Shown one piece after another: positions 47,092 through 58,700 of a DNA stretch of 64,000 nt. Each line of letters starts with the position of its first letter. Position 1 is the first letter of the stretch. The translations under genes and the position numbers were made by a program. Source of the stretch: Sisyra terminalis (Eukaryota > Arthropoda > Insecta > Neuroptera > Sisyridae); NCBI GenBank assembly GCA_958496175.1, contig OY292278.1, positions 13,144,001 to 13,208,000 of the forward strand, read 5' to 3'. The notes under the pieces were generated by a model. It did no database searches and was not told the DNA's origin. It saw nothing but the letters and a program-made list of their open reading frames with translations.

Positions 47092-50012
47092 CTAAAAAAA
47101 TAATCAATAATCATGAAATGTGGACAGTATAACTTCAATTAATTTTAACTCAAAAAAATATAAACTAAATAGTTTAATAGCTCAAAAGTTAGTTCCCATT
47201 TCTACTTTAATTAAATTCATCAAAGTCGTACGAAATTCCATAAAGTTTTTAAAGTATTACGATTCAGTAAATTAGAAGTTTCATCACCTATTATAATGGC
47301 GTATACTTAAAATTCCTACTAAATTATTGCCAACAATTTGAAACTTCTACTAGTACTTAGAAATCAATGGCCTCATAATAGGAAAAAGGGTATAAGCTTG
47401 GATCAGGAACGTCAAGATATTCCGAACTGAAGAGAACTATTCCGAATGGGTACGTATTGTTCACTCGAATGCAATTTGTACGTAAACTTTGATATGCCAG
47501 AAATGAAGAAGTGACGTTTTTTTTCAAATATGTATTTATATTGTAATATATAAAAAAATTAAATTTTCGTCTCAAGTCCATTTTAGCACACCCACAATCT
47601 GCCAACATTGCATTTTCGATTTTGTTTTTAATTTAATTCGCGATATTTTTGTTAATTCAATTCTAATATGGTATAATTCTCTCTTTTGTGGGTAAATTTT
47701 TATTATAGACCGATTTAATCGCGAATTAAATTAAAACAAAGTTGAAAATGCAACGTTGCCAGATCGTAAGTGTGCTGAAATGGACTTGAGCCAAAGTAAA
47801 CTTTATTAAGAAAATTTAATTTTACAGATTTTATATAATACAATATAAATACATATTTGAAAATAACAGTCGCTACTTCATTTCTGACATGTCAAAATTT
47901 ACGTACAAATTGCATTCGAGAGAACAATACGTACAGGAATAATATCGAAACCATTCGAAAGCAGTTCTCAAATTTCGACGTTCCTGATCCAAGCTTATAC
48001 CGGAAAATCTGCGTTTAGTTGTGAAATTGGCAATAATTACTGAGTAGCAATTTCGATAAAAAGTTGAGTTTTATAATTGAAGAACTTTTCATTTAGTATG
48101 GGTCAGTACACACAATTTATATGAATTGTCAATTTAATTTCACAAGAAGATTATTGAAAAAGTTATAATCAATGACGAAACGTCCACTTTATCAAATGTA
48201 AATTCATATTAAACATTACTGGTATCCAATTGCCAATGATTTTCTTAAATATGAAAGTTTACTACAGTTTCAATGTTTGTCAGTTCATTTCTAAGAAAAA
48301 GAGTTAATATTTTTTCTATTTGTAAGAGTATTTGCCAGAACTCCTCCCTCGCCATTAAATATTAAACTTAAAGATGACTTCAAAAGCCTGAATATTGCCA
48401 ATTTGAGGTTTTCAGAAATTTCAACTTTTGTGTATTGTTTTGAATAGCTAATAATTTTATACAATTACGATAAAAATCAAGGATTAGCCAAATAATTTTT
48501 TAGTACCTAAATGTTGTTGTTTATTTATTGAACTTTTGGATCCAAATATGTAATATTTTAAATAGAAAAGTTAAAAACAAATTTGGGAAAATCGTTCGAA
48601 AAAATGACCAAGGGATTTGCAAAAAATCTAGCTTAGTATATTTGTTGGCCTATTGCCAAAAGGTGTAATTAATATTTATGGCTTTCTGGCAAAATTTATA
48701 ACTAGTGCGGAATGAAGTATTTTGGCACTAATTTTTTTTCAAGTTAAAATACGATCGATAGAAATTTTCGGAAATTTCATGACTGATACTTATGTTAATC
48801 TTATTCGTCATTTTTGGAATTTTAAGATGGTACTTTTCGGTCTTGGGTAACTGCCAAAATTATTTTTGGCTTTAAAAAGTTTTAAAATAATAACTGAACG
48901 AATTATATAAAAATTAGTTACGCTTTAGTTAAGCATTTGGTAGATGATCCTCCAGGAATGATAGCCAAGAGATTTTCCCATCCATCGGTCACATCTCCAG
49001 CGTGATCTTTTATTAGTTTTTTTAGAGGAATACTCATTTCTTCTTCCACTGTACACGGACGGTTGACATGACCCGAAATTGTATATAATTTAGTTCCCGA
49101 ATTTCTAGTTCTACCAAAACTAGCAAACCACGCTCCACCTCGTCGAAGAATTGTAGGAACGACCGCGACTGTTTCTACATTTGTTACAGTAGTAGGACAA
49201 CCAAATACACCGATATCCGCAGGAAACGGTGGTTTCAATCTGGGTTTTCCCTGTTTTCCTTCAAGACTTTCAATCAATGCTGTTTCTTCTCCACAAATAT
49301 ATGCCCCCATGCCTCGATGGACAAACAAATCGAAGCACATGTCGGCGCAACAGGCATTTTTGCCTAAAAACCCGGCTTGATATGCTTCGGCAATAGCTAC
49401 TTGAAGATTGGAGGCTTCGTTGTAGAATTCTCCTCGAATATAGATATAGCCGGCTTGAGCTCCCATGGCTTTGCCAGCAATTAAGCAACCTTCGACCAAT
49501 TTATGAGGGTCGTGTCGCATAATTTCTCGGTCTTTACAAGTTCCTGGTTCACCTTCATCGGCATTAACGACAAGAAATTTTGGTCTACCGTCGGGTGGTT
49601 TTCTCATAAATCCCCACTTGACTCCGGATGGAAATCCGGCACCACCACGACCGCGTAATCCCGACAGAAGCATTTCATCTAAGACGGTAGAAATCGATTG
49701 TAATTTTAATTTAGTTTATAATCTTCTTACTCACCTAAAATCCAATCTTGTCCTTTGAGTAATAACTCTCGTGTTTTGTACCAATCTCCACGTTTCATCG
49801 CTGCTTTTAATCGCCAATCGTGTCTTCCGTATAAATTGGTGAATATTCGATCTTCGTCTTTGAGACCACCAAATGACGTTTTTGTTTGAGGTGGTGGAGT
49901 TGGAGGTTTCTTTGCTGGGGGTGGTGGTGGAGTTGGCGGTTTCTTTGCTGGGGGTGGTGGTGCAGGTGGCTTTTTTTGATTTGAACGTTTAATTTGACAC
50001 AAAACATTTCTA
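46677..50012 (-). CDS. NDUFV1: NADH dehydrogenase (ubiquinone) flavoprotein 1, 51-kDa subunit of mitochondrial complex I
   Basis: This is the subunit that binds NADH and FMN and passes electrons through 4Fe-4S centre N3 in the matrix arm of complex I. Three exons are resolved: 50012-49735, 49678-48922 and 47091-46677, with GT-AG introns and consistent phases. They give about 482 residues, slightly longer than typical animal NDUFV1 because of an N-terminal proline tract. Motifs run in order: [13 protein letters not shown] (FMN/NADH pocket), [37 protein letters not shown], and [11 protein letters not shown] with a later TICALGD cysteine (cluster N3). At least one upstream exon with the start Met and targeting sequence was not found. 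Compared with usual insect sequences, the [12 protein letters not shown] and [12 protein letters not shown] regions diverge, so this could be a paralogue rather than the main gene. Confidence 0.95.
47092..48921 (-). other. NDUFV1 intron 2, 1830 bp
   Basis: GT-AG intron between exons B and C. It contains the 613-bp foldback element at 47389-48001; the rest is AT-rich with no further feature. Confidence 0.85.
47389..48001. mobile_element. foldback (palindromic) element, 613 bp, in NDUFV1 intron 2
   Basis: The left end GGTATAAGCTTGGATCAGGA is an exact inverted copy of the right end. The arms (about 47389-47640 and 47715-48001) match throughout with scattered changes, for example GAATGCAATTTGTACGTAAA against its complement. 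A short unpaired centre remains. There is no frame and no certain target duplication. The superfamily is unknown. Transcribed NDUFV1 pre-mRNA would carry a roughly 250-bp hairpin. Confidence 0.75.
48922..49678 (-). CDS. NDUFV1: NDUFV1 exon B (FMN/NADH domain)
   Basis: It starts after CTTAG at 49679-49683. The single base carried over from exon A completes a GAT codon, giving [17 protein letters not shown]. It holds the whole flavin and NADH site and ends [13 protein letters not shown] plus two bases of an Ala codon before donor GTAACT. Its length is 757 bp. The 56-bp intron before it is short in the manner usual for insects. Confidence 0.92.
49735..50012 (-). CDS. NDUFV1: NDUFV1 exon A (N-terminal coding exon seen)
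   Basis: The acceptor is TTTTTTTTAG just before 50012 (an alternative AG would start the exon at 50009 in the same frame). The exon encodes [14 protein letters not shown], a basic targeting-like stretch, then a Pro/Lys repeat, then [20 protein letters not shown] and the start of the conserved fold. It ends ATTTTAG before donor GTGAGT, leaving one base. There is no in-frame ATG, so the start codon lies in an upstream exon. Confidence 0.88.
49897..49962 (-). repeat. 33-bp coding minisatellite, two units, in NDUFV1 exon A
   Basis: Two adjacent 33-bp units (49897-49929 and 49930-49962) differ at one base and encode the Pro-rich repeat [11 protein letters not shown]. The repeat length is a multiple of three, so the frame is kept. 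This explains the extra length of the N-terminal region. Confidence 0.85.
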
Positions 50013-51235
50013 CTAAAAAAAACTGTTATTCATCATTAGATTTATAATATCCAATCTTTTAAAATTTCAAAAGCTTAATTAAAACGGCCTTTACCTAAAT
50101 ATCGATCAAACAATGTATATTCAGAGCAAAAAGTGTTCATATTTTTTCTGACAAACTATTTGAACATTTATTTGACAAAAAAAAATAGTAAATTATATCA
50201 AAGAAGCTTTTGTGATACAAACAATCCAATTTCAAATTTTCCTTTATTATATTTAGAATAATGTTTTATTTTATTTGATATTTGTTATTTACCTCTAAAA
50301 CATAACAGTTATTGTAAAATAAATTTTGAAATGTTTTTCAATTTGCAATATGGTTTTTTCCTTCTTTTATTGTTTGCATCAATTAAATGAAAACTTTGGT
50401 GTTAGTTTTTTGAAATCATAAAATTATTTTCTCGTTCCAATGAATTTTAATTATAAATTTATTCAATTTACTCAACAAACTTGAACTTTATGAACAAACA
50501 AACGTTAAATGTGCTGTTTGAGTGTTTTTATTTTCATATTCAATAACAGAATAAAATCAAGTTGAAGTTCTTCAGAGAAAAAAACAAAGAAAGCATCATA
50601 AATTATATAATTGCTTTTGAAATAAAATTTCATACTTTCTTAAGTAAAATATAACAGCAACAAATATGCATCTTTTTTATTTGAATTTAGTTTTTTTTTT
50701 TGATTTGCTACGAAAATAAAAATTTTCTTGCTTATAAGAATCAAAACTAAATTGTTTTCACTGACTTATTATTTTTTGAAGTCTAAAACATTAGTTAGAG
50801 CTGTTAAAAACAGATAGAAATCAATTATATAACAAATTAAAACCATTAATAATATACAATTAAAAATGCTTTTAGACTTTTATTTTTATTTAAAATGTAT
50901 TATTAATTAAAATTAAAAAAAAATATGTAATTTTTATTTAAAAATATTCTCAATTATCTTTAATTTAAAATCCTCGCAACTTTCAATCCGCTTAGTTTTC
51001 TGTAAATAATTGGTATTCAAATTTCAAATTGAAAGTTTTTTTGAAAAAAAATTTAATCAATAATCTTAAATTTTTCCATTTTGATTTAGAATTGGACTTT
51101 AGTAAGAACTTATAATAGTTTTTGAGGGCGAGTTCCTTCGAAATGGTAAAATTCCAAATTTTACCATTTTCATTTAAATCATTGTTAGTGATTTCAATTT
51201 TACTAACAAGTGGAATTTGTAACTCCGTCCGCATT
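50013..51235. other. AT-rich DNA upstream of NDUFV1 exon A
   Basis: Probably the first intron or 5' flank of NDUFV1. No exon with a suitable phase-2 donor and start Met was found. The minus frame at 50992-51234 has no support. Confidence 0.4.
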
Positions 51236-52747
51236 GAAACAATAAATCAAGGATCTAAAATCTAAAAAATCTCCTGGTCCCAATCAAATCACAAATTCAA
51301 TGCTAAAAAACTGCTCAAACAAAATAATATTCCTTTTAACATCTATCTTTAATCTCTGCCGAACCACAGGACACTTTCCCTCCACCTGGAAAAAAGTTCA
51401 CATAGTTGTTGTTCACAAAACTTTAAAACCCAAAAATAAAATTACAAGTTATCGGCCTATTGGCCTGCTTAGCATACTGTTAAAGCTATTCGAAAGGATC
51501 ATCAAGCAAATGCTTCACACTTGGATAAAACTCAACCAAATTCTACCCAATACGCAATTTGGATTTAGGCCCCACCACTCCACTTCGCAATAAATCTTGT
51601 GACTCGTAGAAATTATCAAAAGGGGTTGTGAAGAAAAAAAATACTCAGTAGGTTAGTTTTTGGATTCGATGCAAGTATTTGATCGAGTTTGGCATCAAGG
51701 GCTACTCATAAAGCTTCAGAACTACCATATCCCTGAGTATCTATATAACATAATTTCTTCGTTTTTGAGCAATCGTTTCTTCCAAATCAAAATGGATAAC
51801 CAGCTATCAAAGGAAAAACCTATCTACTCGGGGGTATCTCAGGGATCGGTATTGGGTCCAATCCTTTTCAATCTCTATGTCGCGGACTTTCAGTCACTAG
51901 ACCACTGTATAACCTCCATGTACGCGGAATATATCGTCACCATCAACCTGGATAATGATCTTCAAAAGACTGTTCAGAAAACCCAGCAGTCTATCAACCA
52001 CCTATCTTCCTGGTTCAGTTGATGGAAAATTATTATTAAATCCATCAAAAAGCATCGCCAAAATCTTTCCTCTAAGATGTTTCTTCTACCAACTGGAGCC
52101 TATCGTGCTGGATCACTTGAAAATTCTGTGGAGTGAGAAAAAAACGCCTGATAAATATTTGGGCAAATTTCTGGATTCAAAATTATCCTGGCAAAGTCAC
52201 ATTTCAAGTAAAATCAGAGAAGCCAACACTCCACTCATCCAACTATATCCACTTACCAACAGAAGGTCTCGTTTAAGTATGGAATGTTCAATGATGACAT
52301 ACAAATCAGTCATTAGATCACTTCTCAATGATGATATACAAATCAGTCATTAGATCACTTCTCAATGATGATATACAAATCAGTCATTAGATCACTTCTC
52401 ACATACTCTTGTGTAGTCTGGATTCCATCCTCAGAGAAAAATCACAATGACCTACAGGTGTTCCAAAATAGAGTTTTGAGAATCATCACTAAAGCTCCAT
52501 GGTATGTGAGAAACAACCAAATTCATCACAAAATGAACGTACCATACATAAAAGACTTTCTAATCGTACTCTCAAGGAATTTCTTAACGACCTAGAAAAT
52601 TGTCCTAGTGCAGTAAAAATAGGCTTAGGGGAAAATATAAAACAAAGAAGGCTGAAGCGGAAACTCTCTCAAGAGCTCCAAGAAATAGCAGTTGCTCGAC
52701 CACAAGGTCAAGAAAAATCAACAAATAAAAAAAAGACACAGGAATGA
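51236..52747 (+). pseudogene. jockey-like non-LTR retrotransposon, reverse-transcriptase remnant
   Basis: Plus-strand blocks in order: IKDLKSKKSPGPNQI, TSYRPIGLLSILLKLFERII, QFGFRPHHSTSQ followed by a stop, VFDRVWHQGLLIKL, PIYSGVSQGSVLGPILFNLY, a catalytic loop reading YAEY where YADD is expected, KYLGKFLDSKLSWQSH, then the thumb with YSCVVWIPSS and FQNRVLRIITKAPWYV, and a basic C-terminus. Stops, frame changes, a double active-site substitution and a 37-bp triplication inactivate it. It is 5'-truncated and lies 1.2 kb from NDUFV1 exon A, on the opposite strand. Confidence 0.85.
52290..52400. repeat. 37-bp tandem triplication inside the LINE
   Basis: Three abutting units at 52290-52326, 52327-52363 and 52364-52400 (AATGATGAYATACAAATCAG and on) differ at one base. 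The unit is not a multiple of three. The triplication shifts the reverse-transcriptase frame by two extra units, which is why MMTYKSVIRSLL is read in the first copy and MMIYKSVIRSLL again in another frame in the third. Confidence 0.95.
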
Positions 52748-55700
52748 AGTTCGACTCATCTAGCTACTTAAACGCCGCTAGAGATCAATTGCCTGTTATC
52801 ACCACCATGATATAGTGACACATTGCTGAGCTAGTGTAAATTTCATAAAAGTCCATCAAAAAAATATTTTACTTTGTCTTTTTAGCTGCAAAATTGAGAT
52901 TGGTAATTCCCGACTATTTTTTTAAAGGAGAAATTTTTTTTGTAACCAATATTGGGTATTCAATTGCAAGAGTAGCCTCAATAAAAATTGAATGGTTGTA
53001 GTTGGTAATTCAAAATTATGATAATGAAGACCTAATTTTATAAACAAGCTTAGTATTGTAAATTGTATTTAGTACTCCATTGCTGTTTATTTAACAATGC
53101 CACAGTATTCTATTTATTATAGAGTCCCACATAAATACATTATGTTGTGAGGGTTACAAACACACGACCGTAAATGCAATATCCAACTTTAACTATTCAA
53201 CTTTGGTAAAATATTAATCCATTTAGTTTGCGGTATTCCGCTTTTATTGCACATATATTTCAGTAAAACAACTTATTTTTCACTGTTCCATTTTGAAGGC
53301 AATATAATTAGTTAGGCTCAGCTTGAATCATATATAAATTATTTCAGTTATTTGTCTTTGAAATAGAATGAAAATTCAAAATAATGTTTCACTCAAAAAT
53401 TGGCATAAGTGGAATTTTGAAACATTATTTAGTGAAATTAATGTATTAGACTTATGTTTAATTAATTTTTTGATTCATTAGTTTTGAATTTAGGATAAAA
53501 CAAGATGTTAGTGTTGTTATTAGTCAGGTTACTAATTATAGTCGCTTGTTAACGACGTATTTTTCATGAAGAATTTAATAAGAGAACTACATTTTAAATT
53601 ATTTGCTTCATTTCTAATTTTGGTATACTTGTTTATAATTAAGTTCGAAATTTATTGTTATTTATAATGATACTTGAAAATTAAAACGAAATTTATCAAC
53701 AAAATATTAATGAACCTTTACCCATCATCTGAATATTTCAAAAGTAATTTTGACGAAAAAAGAATATGCTACTTTTTTGTAGGATTTTTCTTCAAATCTT
53801 CTTATTCTGATTCTGAAGCCAAAATCAATCGTTTTCTAGATTTATAGATTTAAAAAATTCAAACTAATTCAACTTCTAAGGTCTGGGCGGTCTGTATTCA
53901 AACACGTTACATTCTTACTTGCTAAAACTTATAAAAAATTATATAGATTTCTACAAAAAAATGCACATTTGCATTGAATTGAAATTCAACAACTTTTTAT
54001 AAAAGCTTTGCTATTAGAAAAATGCATTTATTCCGCGAGAGCTTTTCCAAAAATAACTCGTTTTGACAAATAAGTAAAAGAAAATTCAATTTCATCGTCG
54101 ATTCTTGGAGCTTGGAGAAAACTACTTGAAACTGCAGTGAACGATTTTATTCATACTTGTAATTTAAGGAAAGTCTTTCGATTTTTATTTCTCCCGACAT
54201 ACACAATATACGATCCTAATACCTATCAAACCATATCTATGGCTAAAGGAATATAAGTAGTGTATACCTATGTATCAGTTCGATACTTTTGTAACAAAAT
54301 TGTGTAATACAAACTTGTGAATTTCAGTGTGGTAAGACCAAACCCGAATAGTTTTCACTCAGGAAATTGAGAAGTTTTACCTGATTATTCAATCTAAGAC
54401 TGTAAATTTCTAAAGGTTAAATTGGGTGATTTAACTTCTTTACTAAATTTAGCAAAGAAATGATGGAACCTTTGAAGTAGTATTACCTTTACTTGCTACA
54501 AAATTAACCATCTTTTATCATTGTGCGATTTATAATTGTATTATGATATCTTTTATCATTTTTCAATTTTGATGCTGTTAATAAGAACTCAAATAACTAC
54601 TTATATTTTGATTAGTAATTAAGTTATAAACTTTATGTTTTGAAAATTTACGTTCGAAAAGTTCAATATTAGAGAAACTGTTGGAAACCTTTTTAGAGTA
54701 ATTTCAACTATAATTCAAATGAATGATAATTTGAAGTATTTCATGATGAGTAAATTTAATGCTTAGTTTAGTATAGTTGGTTTAAGACGAAACTTTACTA
54801 ATGTCAACTATCAAGTGTGAGAGGTGATAAAATTATTAATTATGGTAAAGTGTAATATTGCAAAGTTAGAATTTTCAATAAGCTTAATTTTTTAAACAAT
54901 TTTCACAATATAAGCGTTTGATTATTAAGTGTTAATTTTAAAGATCAATATTATGTAATATTTTATAATTTTGAAGGACGAACTATTGTTTTATCCTTTA
55001 TATTTCAGCCTACAAAAATTGGAACAAGATAAGCCTGGGATTTTTTTTCTTCTGTTCATAAAAGCTATCTTTAAGACAAAATAAATTTGGGTCTTTTTCT
55101 CGGAAGAGTTATTTTTACTTTGCGGAATATAAGAAAAATTTTCAGAGTCATAAATCTGAAAAAATTCAACTTATTAGAACTATAAATAATTTAAACTACA
55201 ATTCTCCTAAAATATTTGGCTTTTCAAAAACGGTAACAAATGAGACTGGATAAGTTTTGAAAAATTAATTGGAGTCAATGATTTATCGTCTTACATACTA
55301 AAATAGCATTCAAGTAAATAGCACGTAAACTTCAATTTAAAAGTATTTTATTCTGATATTTCACTCTTTACGATACACAAGTTCATATTTATTAGTCATA
55401 AAATTTTATAGTTTCAAAAAGTTTTGTTCTTCGCGAGAAATAAGCATTGTCGTTGCAATTTACAATTCTAATTCCCGACTTGGATCGCTGAATCGATAAA
55501 ATAAGCATTCAAGTTGCATCTTGAGAGTAGAGTGGTAAATATAAGACTTTCTTTTGCTAAATTTTGTCGTTTTCCACTGTGAAATAATTCAAATGCTATT
55601 GTTATGAAATAGTTTTGCCCTTGAAGCAACAATGTTTTCCTACTACATGTGTTATCTTAGTTTACCTTTTGAATGTTCATTCGTAAAGAAAAACTATTAA

Positions 55701-58700
55701 GATTCAGAGGAAAATTCATTTTGGCAGAATTGAGTTCCTTTTAAAAATAGTTTGATATTGGTTGTATTGATTTTTCAAAAGTTGAAATTTTATTCAGAGC
55801 CATCAAAAAAATATCCTTTACGACAAAAGTTACATAAAATGAATATTTAAATATTGTTTAAGCTTTTAAAGTATAATATATTCTTTCTAAAATATTTTAT
55901 ATTTTTCCGTGAAAATTAATGACAAATTTAAAACAAAATTCCAAACAAAACGATAAAAAAAATGAGTGTTATAAAATCAGGTACGCTTGGGATTAACATT
56001 CACATCTGTTTTTATTTTACCTTCTAGAATCTAGACAATTATTTTAAAATTCAGTTTTAATTGACTAAAAAGAGTTTACGGTCTACATTTTCTCTTGAAA
56101 ATAAATTGCTTATCCTCTGGGATTGTAATTTCAGTAGCATTGTTGAAATGTTTGCTTTTTTTTATTCGAAACTAGCTTTAGATTGCTTCTAATTACAAAG
56201 AGAGAAGCATGAAACAATCATTCGTCATAATTTTCATTACATTTTCATTGCTTCTACAGTATTTAAACAGAAACGAAATTTAAAAAAAAAACATAAAAAA
56301 ATTAAACAATTTTTCCGAAAATAGTTTAAAGTTTAATATAATGTTTCATAAAGCAATTAGTCTTTATTCATCGATGTGCAAAATTACCGAAATTTTATTT
56401 GTAAATAACAGTAGCTTTATTGGTACAATGGTATTTGATAGAGCTTGGAGATTGGAGAGATGTCAAAGTCCTACATTCATTTAAAAAACCAGGAAGCTTT
56501 GTAAGCTAAATGAAATTAGTCTCTGGAGCGCTTTTCAATTAAAAATAGTTTTGCAAGCTTTTCAATCACAAAACATATCTCAGCAAAAACGCTGCGACAG
56601 TTATTTGATGATAGAAATAAAATTTAAGCCTCATTGAATTATTTTTTATAAGCTTTTCAAAGTAATATTTAAATTTTTATTCATGAATTTTTCGTTTGTA
56701 TTGTCGAATGCTTTTCTATTAAATCTTAAAAGAATAGTTATAAGTTTAAAAAAGCATTTAAAAGCTCAGCTGATTTAATAAAAGTCCCTAATTTTTTTTT
56801 TTTTTGATAGAGTTGTGTTAGAAGCATAAACTAGAAACTGGTAAAATCAGGTGGAAGAAGGTATGAAGAGAATACAGAAAGGTATATAATAAATTGACCA
56901 CCAATAGTGAAAAATTTGTTCTTTTTGAACCGAAATGGCAATCTTTAACCACGTGTTTACCACGTTTATTAAAATATTTACCAAAAATAGTATGTTTAAA
57001 AAAAATACTTTTTTTACATTATCGACATTAAGCTTTGAGAATAAATTACATTCAAAACGTCATTTTAGTAATTTAAAAATTTTATTTGTTACTTATTTTA
57101 TGCATGACTCTTATGATGAATTACAGAGTAAATTTCTCTTTGAATATTTTAATATGTGACCTTCTATTTTGTTATCCACAGTATTTAAATGATGATATTA
57201 TTCTTGAAATATTTTTTTTAATATAGTGCAGTAATTTTTATTTTGCCGTTACGTTTTTACATTAATTTTTTTTTATTTCCGTTATTTAAAGTCGCTAAAA
57301 CTTCGCAGGTTATTAGCGGCTATAGGACATAGTGTAAAACTATGTCCGTTGTAAGTTAGCGTTGTAAGTCTATAATAATTGATAACTTATGTAGTTCTTA
57401 TGCTACTAATAATCTACGTATATGAATATAATAGTTATATATACAGAATAAAAGCGACATTTTTTTTGTTTTTTTGCGAATATTAATGTTTGAATCATTC
57501 TTAACGTTGTTAAAGAAAAAAAAAAACATTAATATAACGGGATAGTTTGCCTGGAATTTAAACCGGGAAGTTAAGGAGCTGTAAATTGATGTGACATTTT
57601 CCGTCTGAAATGAGGCCAGTTAAATGGGCGATTTTTCAATATAAGGCCTAGTTTTCTCAACGTTTTTAGATTTAAGGCCTTCTAGTGAATTACAATGTGA
57701 AAGTAGTAGCAATAACAGTCACAAAAGCAATAACAGCAGTTTAGTAATAGCGATGGTAACTTTAACAGTAAGCATCAATATTAGAATAAAAATCTGATTA
57801 TAGTAGTAGAAATTGGTAAAATTAAATCAAACTTATTTTTTGTAATAATGTTATCTACCTTACCACCTTTTTGTTGGTTAGTTTTTCAAAAATTGCCTTT
57901 CATTATGAAGCAAATTTAATTTTTAATAACGATGATTCTGATGTGACAGTTTTTAATTGACATAAATCAAAACAAAGCATTGTTTCCCTAAAATTCATGG
58001 AATTTATCCAGAAGATTTCATCAATAATAAGAAGTGGCAGGAATCGACGAAAAGTTTTAAATTTAAAATTATTGCAATGAGCTTAATGTGACCCGATTTC
58101 CCTAAATTTTATACCAAAATAGCATTAAACTTAGTTTGAAAATGTCGACATTGACGTAATTATAAATTTTTTATAACTTGTAAAATATTGTGAAAGAAAA
58201 AACATATTGTTTTTGTCAATGGTAGGAATATTATATTTTAATTATAAACTAATTAAAATGAGTATTAGTGATACTCAGGTGGATAGTGCCTGCATTAATA
58301 TTTATGAAAAACACTTGCATGAGTGCATAACGCCCTCTTTGTTCTTAGTGCGTGTTTACAAAGTAATAGTTTTATGAAATATTTTCCTCACGAGAGAGGA
58401 ACACGAGGTTTACCCATTAGTAATTTATTTTTTCTTTCCAAGATTAACAAAACTATATTAATATTGCAGCAAAAATATATTTGCACATCATGCAAACAAT
58501 TTCAACAACCTTTTGAATGAACTAATTTTATCGTCTCTTATGATCAATGTTCAATTAAAATTAAAATAAATGTAATGTTCGTGTTTGTTCAACAAATGAA
58601 GAATTTGTAACTTATCTTTATGGTTTATTGTATAGCGGAAGGAGCTTTAAAGTATTAGGGAGAAAACTTAAGAAGATCCATAAGCTTTTCTTCAATAGAC

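Noticed and set aside
49270..49488. 72-residue minus frame inside NDUFV1 exon B
   Set aside because: Shadow frame of the conserved NADH-binding domain.
49807..50007. 66-residue minus frame starting with an ATG at the NDUFV1 exon A acceptor
   Set aside because: It is an out-of-frame reading of the proline repeat. The in-frame reading matches conserved NDUFV1 sequence downstream.
50095..50140. Minus-strand ATG followed by 15 codons and a GTAAAG donor, as a possible NDUFV1 first exon
   Set aside because: It leaves one base at the donor, but exon A needs two. Joining it would read exon A in the wrong frame, so it cannot be the coding first exon as it stands.
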